64,000 bases of DNA from Coprinopsis marcescibilis (Eukaryota > Basidiomycota > Agaricomycetes > Agaricales > Psathyrellaceae): the NCBI GenBank assembly GCA_004369085.1, contig ML210146.1, positions 124,001 to 188,000 of the forward strand, in the 5' to 3' direction. A program made the position numbers and the translations under genes. Position 1 is the first letter of the stretch; each line of letters begins with the position of its first letter. The notes beneath the pieces were generated by a model that did not search any database, was not told where the DNA came from, and worked only from the letters and a program-made list of their open reading frames with translations. Below are positions 60,630-64,000 of the stretch, one piece after another.

Positions 60630-62208
60630 ATGTCCAGCTCCCCCTCTCTTCGTGACTTATACATTGACCCATCCTCTGCTTGGTCATTTCTACCTTCGGC
60701 AGGATCTAATTCTTCAAATGTACCGCCATCCAGTCTCCAACCAGAACCTGTAGCTCCAGCTTACCAGTGGTCCACACGTCCGGCCCACAACTCTATATTC
60801 GATATTTCACCAGACTTGGATCTTTCTGAGCCGTCGAGAGCCAATGCCACCAGACTGGCAAAGGCACTTGTTGCTTCCGCCGTGCTTCAGTATTCGAGTA
60901 CGGCCATTGTGATGCCATGGGAAGTAGGAAAGCTTCTCTTGCAAGTCCAATGGGTTCCTCGTGATACTGGCGAGCCCGAGGTCGTGCAGGTTGAAAATGC
61001 AGAGGAAGACAACGAAGATGCAGTACGCCGAACCTGGATTATGATGCTTGACAACAATTGTTAACTGCGTTGCTCTAGCTCAGCGATACCTCCAACGACA
61101 ACGAAGCATATTTTGCTGATCCCAATGCACCCCCGACGCCACGCACACTGCATAGAACAGATGAACAAGGTTATGTCATTCGAAGGTCCGTCCTGGAAGA
61201 GGGAACCCGACCAGAGTACATCATTCCGGTGGGCAGAGCAGACGGCGTATTTGAGATGATGAAGGGTCTTGTCAGATTCCGACATGAGGGATGGTACTCG
61301 CTTTGGAAAGGTAGTGTCTCTGTCAAGTGACAACTTTGAGATTGGCTAACCTACCTTCTATAGGACTGTTCACCTCTTGCTTAACCGAAATTCTTTCCTC
61401 GACACTTCAACCGTTTCTTGACGCCTTTCTACAATCTCTCTTCTTCCCTTCAATGTCGCCATTCCACCAACCACCACTCATTCTTCCAGTCGCTTCACAT
61501 CTCATCACCGGATTTATTCTTTCGCCACTGGATTTAATCCGAACGCGTCTCATTGTCCAACCTTTCTCGTCCCGGTTCCAAAGATACAGTGGCCCACTCG
61601 ATGCTTTTAGGCAAATTGCACGAGACGAAGGCGGATTAAAAGGGATGTATCTGCACCCTCAACTTCTTATCCCAACTCTTCTGGACAATGCACTCAGGCC
61701 AATAGTGTCCCTCGCACTACCTGGCATGATCATCAGCCGATTCACCAATGCGAACATTACTGAGGATACCCACCCCCGAGTCTGGAGCTTCGCCGAATTT
61801 GCAGGCAGTTGTGTTGGCCTATTTGTAACCTTACCTATAGAAACGATTCGAAGGCGGCTCCAAGTTCAAGTCCGTGGAACAGCAGAGCCCATGAAGGGTT
61901 GTGTGGAGCTGCGTCCAAAGCCATACAACGGCGTAGTAGATGCATTCTGGCACATTCTAACCGAAGAACGATCGGATCTCCCCATTCGCTATCCCACCCG
62001 TCCAAGAAGGATGAGTACAGCCAACGCCAAGGATCAGAATGAAGAAGAGCAAGAAGAGCCCCTGGAGAGAGAAAGCTGGTCTAGGAATAGCGGACTCGGG
62101 CAGTTGTATCGCGGCTTGGGAATGAGGTTAGGTGCAAGCGCTATCATATTTGTGCTGGCTCTCTGGAGTGGTGGAGAAGAGATTGACAGTGGTTGGACGG
62201 AAATCTAG
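60630..62208 (+). CDS. UGO1: UGO1/SLC25A46-like mitochondrial outer-membrane carrier protein
   Basis: Degenerate mitochondrial carrier of the outer membrane; in yeast Ugo1 links Fzo1 and Mgm1 in mitochondrial fusion. The ATG at 60630 opens MSSSPSLRDLYIDPSSAWSF. The segment MPWEVGKLLLQVQWVPRDTG matches the family's first carrier repeat (P-x-E in place of P-x-D), an acidic loop follows, then EMMKGLVRFRHEGWYSLWK across an intron to GLFTSCLTEILSSTLQPFLD. A clear second carrier signature, ILSPLDLIRTRLIVQPF, with GGLKGMYLHPQLLIPTLLDN, and a third, VTLPIETIRRRLQVQVRG, give the three-fold carrier layout. It ends EEIDSGWTEI at 62208. About 500 residues, two introns in the middle. Function rests on family assignment. 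Confidence 0.87.
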
Positions 62209-62471
62209 CTGGAGGCAGTATTCTAGTTATTCAACTAATATGCAAACTTTTGAACCCCTTTTACCGTTTCTTCAATGAAGCCCCAAACGCGCTCGGAGCG
62301 GCGGAGGTCCATTAAATGCCGGAGTGTTTATACCATCTGGGTATCCGGTAAAGTCCGGCTATATACGTCAGAGTTAACCTGAAAATGTTTTGGGGAGAAC
62401 TCAACTTGGCTGCGAACGCAAACCCCTTCCTCTATCTTTACCTCCATTTTTAACGATTTTTACGAAATCTA

Positions 62472-64000
62472 ATGTCCCAAGGTGCGGGTTTTACATTCAA
62501 GAACATGCTACTCTTGTTGAGCGAGATTCAGATAAGCCACGCTCCGTGGTGCCCCTGCTCTCGCAGGCACTGCAGCGCATTCGCTCGACTCCGCCCCGTA
62601 TTATCGCTTCGCCGCCAACTCGTATGTGTGAGGACCATCTCCGAGTCTTTTTATCGCTTATATACGTCCATTAGAGCCCCGGAGGGCTGCTGTGGCCCTC
62701 ATCATTCGTGTGGTACCTTCGCCACATTCATCGTTTCCCTCTACACCAGCCACCCCACCGACCTTGACCGAGTTTTTCAAATACGATTGGGTGAAAGACC
62801 CGCACGCTCAAGCAGAGATCCTCTTCCTTCACCGAGACAGCTCTTCCGGGAATGGGGACAACACATTCAACCAAGGGAAAGTTCGAGGCGGGAAGGAGTG
62901 CCATGTAGCCTTCCCCGGTGGTCGTATGGAGGCTGATGACGAGGGCGGTCTTTATACCGGTATGTCTCGTTCTAATCAAGTTAAACTCTGCTCACCTTCT
63001 CTTAGCCATGCGGCAAACCTGGGAGGAGATAGGTGTTGACCTGGCAGAGAAAGACTATATCTGTGTGGGCCAGCTGGACGACCGCGAAATTACAACGTCC
63101 TTGGGTAAGCGCCTACTCATGATCCTTTCGCCATTGGTATTTCTGCAAGTATATCCACAATCGCCAACCCCTGACCCCATACCCACCACTCAACTGTGTT
63201 GGACACCTCTTGCCTCCCTCGTCTCCGCACATCCCAAACCTAAATGGTCCACGGTCACCGTCGACGCAGCATCTCGTCTCACTTCCAAACACTCTGCACT
63301 CCTCCGGGTAGTCGTGCGACTCTTGGTAGGTAGCATGGAATTCCCCGCCATCGTACTCCCACCTTCTCGTGATGCTTCCACATTTTCCGAAAAAGCAAAA
63401 GCCGGCACGCGACCTCCTCACCAGTTGAAACTTTGGGGATTGTCCTTGGGCATGACGCTTGATTTAATGTCTTACATGATGCTTCCGCCGCCGACGCCAG
63501 GATCGGGTTCCAGAACGCCCATCGGAGGCGATTCAGCACCTACAACCCCACTCTCCGAAGTTATGCAACTGCCGTCGGTGCAGGACTTTAGGATGGAATA
63601 CGTCGCGCCGAGTTTGGCGAGTGTGTTCCCCAGGTTTTCGTATCCTGATGTCAACTTCTGGATCTGGTAAGTCGCCGGTTTCTGGCTGGCACTCGTGACC
63701 TTGCCATTTTCTCACCGATCTTCTTGTTCAGGGTGTTTGGAAAGCGATACCGTGAAGTCGTTAGGGGGTGGGAATCAAGCGTCCGTTCCGGTGGAACGAA
63801 CGATAGAAGGCAGGTCATTCTGGCATCAAATGAGTGATATGACGCTGATATTTGGTCTCTTCTACAGAATAAACTGGTCAGGAACCGCTTTGAGCACATT
63901 TTATGCTGCGATTCGTAAAGCCCTTGTCGTCGTTATCGTCGCCAGAGCACTCGGCATTATATTCGGACTTGGCTTCGCTACTTGGTGGATATTTGGCCGG
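62472..64000 (+). CDS. NUDIX hydrolase (CoA-diphosphatase-like) with predicted C-terminal membrane segment, partial
   Basis: Nudix-fold protein running off the right edge. The 5' end is unresolved: the coding frame is readable from about 62500 (KPRSVVPLLSQALQRIRSTP), but the ATG at 62472 is in another frame, so a first exon is missing from my model. After an intron comes RRAAVALIIRVVPSPHSS, then the Nudix box across a further intron, GGRMEADDEGGLYT + AMRQTWEEIGVDL. It has one extra residue and Gln where the consensus RE has Glu, while the EE pair is kept. A long Pro-rich insertion follows, then YPDVNFWIWVFGKRYREVV. A GC-AG intron (63810-63867) leads to INWSGTALSTFYAAIRKALV and a hydrophobic helix ending WWIFGR at the window edge. 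Coenzyme A pyrophosphatase activity is inferred from fold only. Confidence 0.75.

Noticed and set aside
63868..63920. Early stop for the NUDIX gene at 63918-63920
   Set aside because: It requires the GT donor 4 nt downstream; the GC-AG join yields a long hydrophobic helix open to the window edge and a better protein sequence. Kept as an alternative isoform in the findings.

Overview
The window is nuclear DNA from a filamentous basidiomycete, most likely an Agaricomycete (mushroom-forming fungus). The evidence is dense, intron-rich genes with introns of about 45-70 nt carrying CTRAY-type branch points, short intergenic spacers, many divergent gene pairs, and typical fungal proteins. I saw no transposon, virus, tRNA, rRNA or CRISPR array. 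Coordinates are start codon to stop codon of the spliced gene, worked out by hand, so internal splice sites are predictions. Species is not determinable from sequence reading alone.

Layout, left to right. 1-7.6 kb: importin alpha (-), a D-2-hydroxyacid dehydrogenase (-), proteasome subunit RPN2 (-), and cytochrome oxidase subunit VIa (+), which is divergent from RPN2. 7.9-10.3 kb: two secreted, probably GPI-anchored proteins of unknown function (-). 10.5-16.8 kb: ribulose-phosphate 3-epimerase (+), a DXD glycosyltransferase (-) and pyruvate kinase (+). 17.5-22.2 kb: MCM3 (-), a tiny secreted repeat protein (-) and about 1 kb without recognisable genes. 22.2-30.3 kb: splicing factor PRP17 (-), a Myb plus zinc-finger regulator (+), SGT2 (-) and splicing factor PRP19 (+). 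30.7-37.0 kb: an OPT oligopeptide transporter (-), a 2-kb gap and a TauD-type dioxygenase (+). 37.3-43.2 kb: an F-box protein (-), ALG10 (+) and a low-complexity coiled-coil protein (+). 43.6-54.8 kb: kinetochore protein Spc7/KNL1 (-), kinesin-6 (+), uracil-DNA glycosylase (+), methyltransferase MTQ2 (+) and a doubtful small ORF. 54.8-64.0 kb: tricalbin (-), UGO1-like carrier (+) and a NUDIX protein (+) running off the right edge.

Most genes are conserved housekeeping genes: nuclear import, proteasome, respiration, glycolysis and pentose phosphate, replication, splicing, N-glycosylation, mitosis, base-excision repair, ER-plasma membrane tethering and mitochondrial fusion. The least ordinary material is (1) an 88-residue secreted precursor with three Trp-Arg-Arg-Ser repeats that looks like a Kex2-processed repeat peptide precursor; (2) a predicted fusion of three Myb repeats with Sfp1-like C2H2 fingers; (3) a shared KNL1/kinesin-6 promoter with two MluI cell-cycle boxes, and a third box before uracil-DNA glycosylase; (4) unusual splicing, including two probable GC-AG introns, a 9-nt microexon and a two-codon terminal exon.
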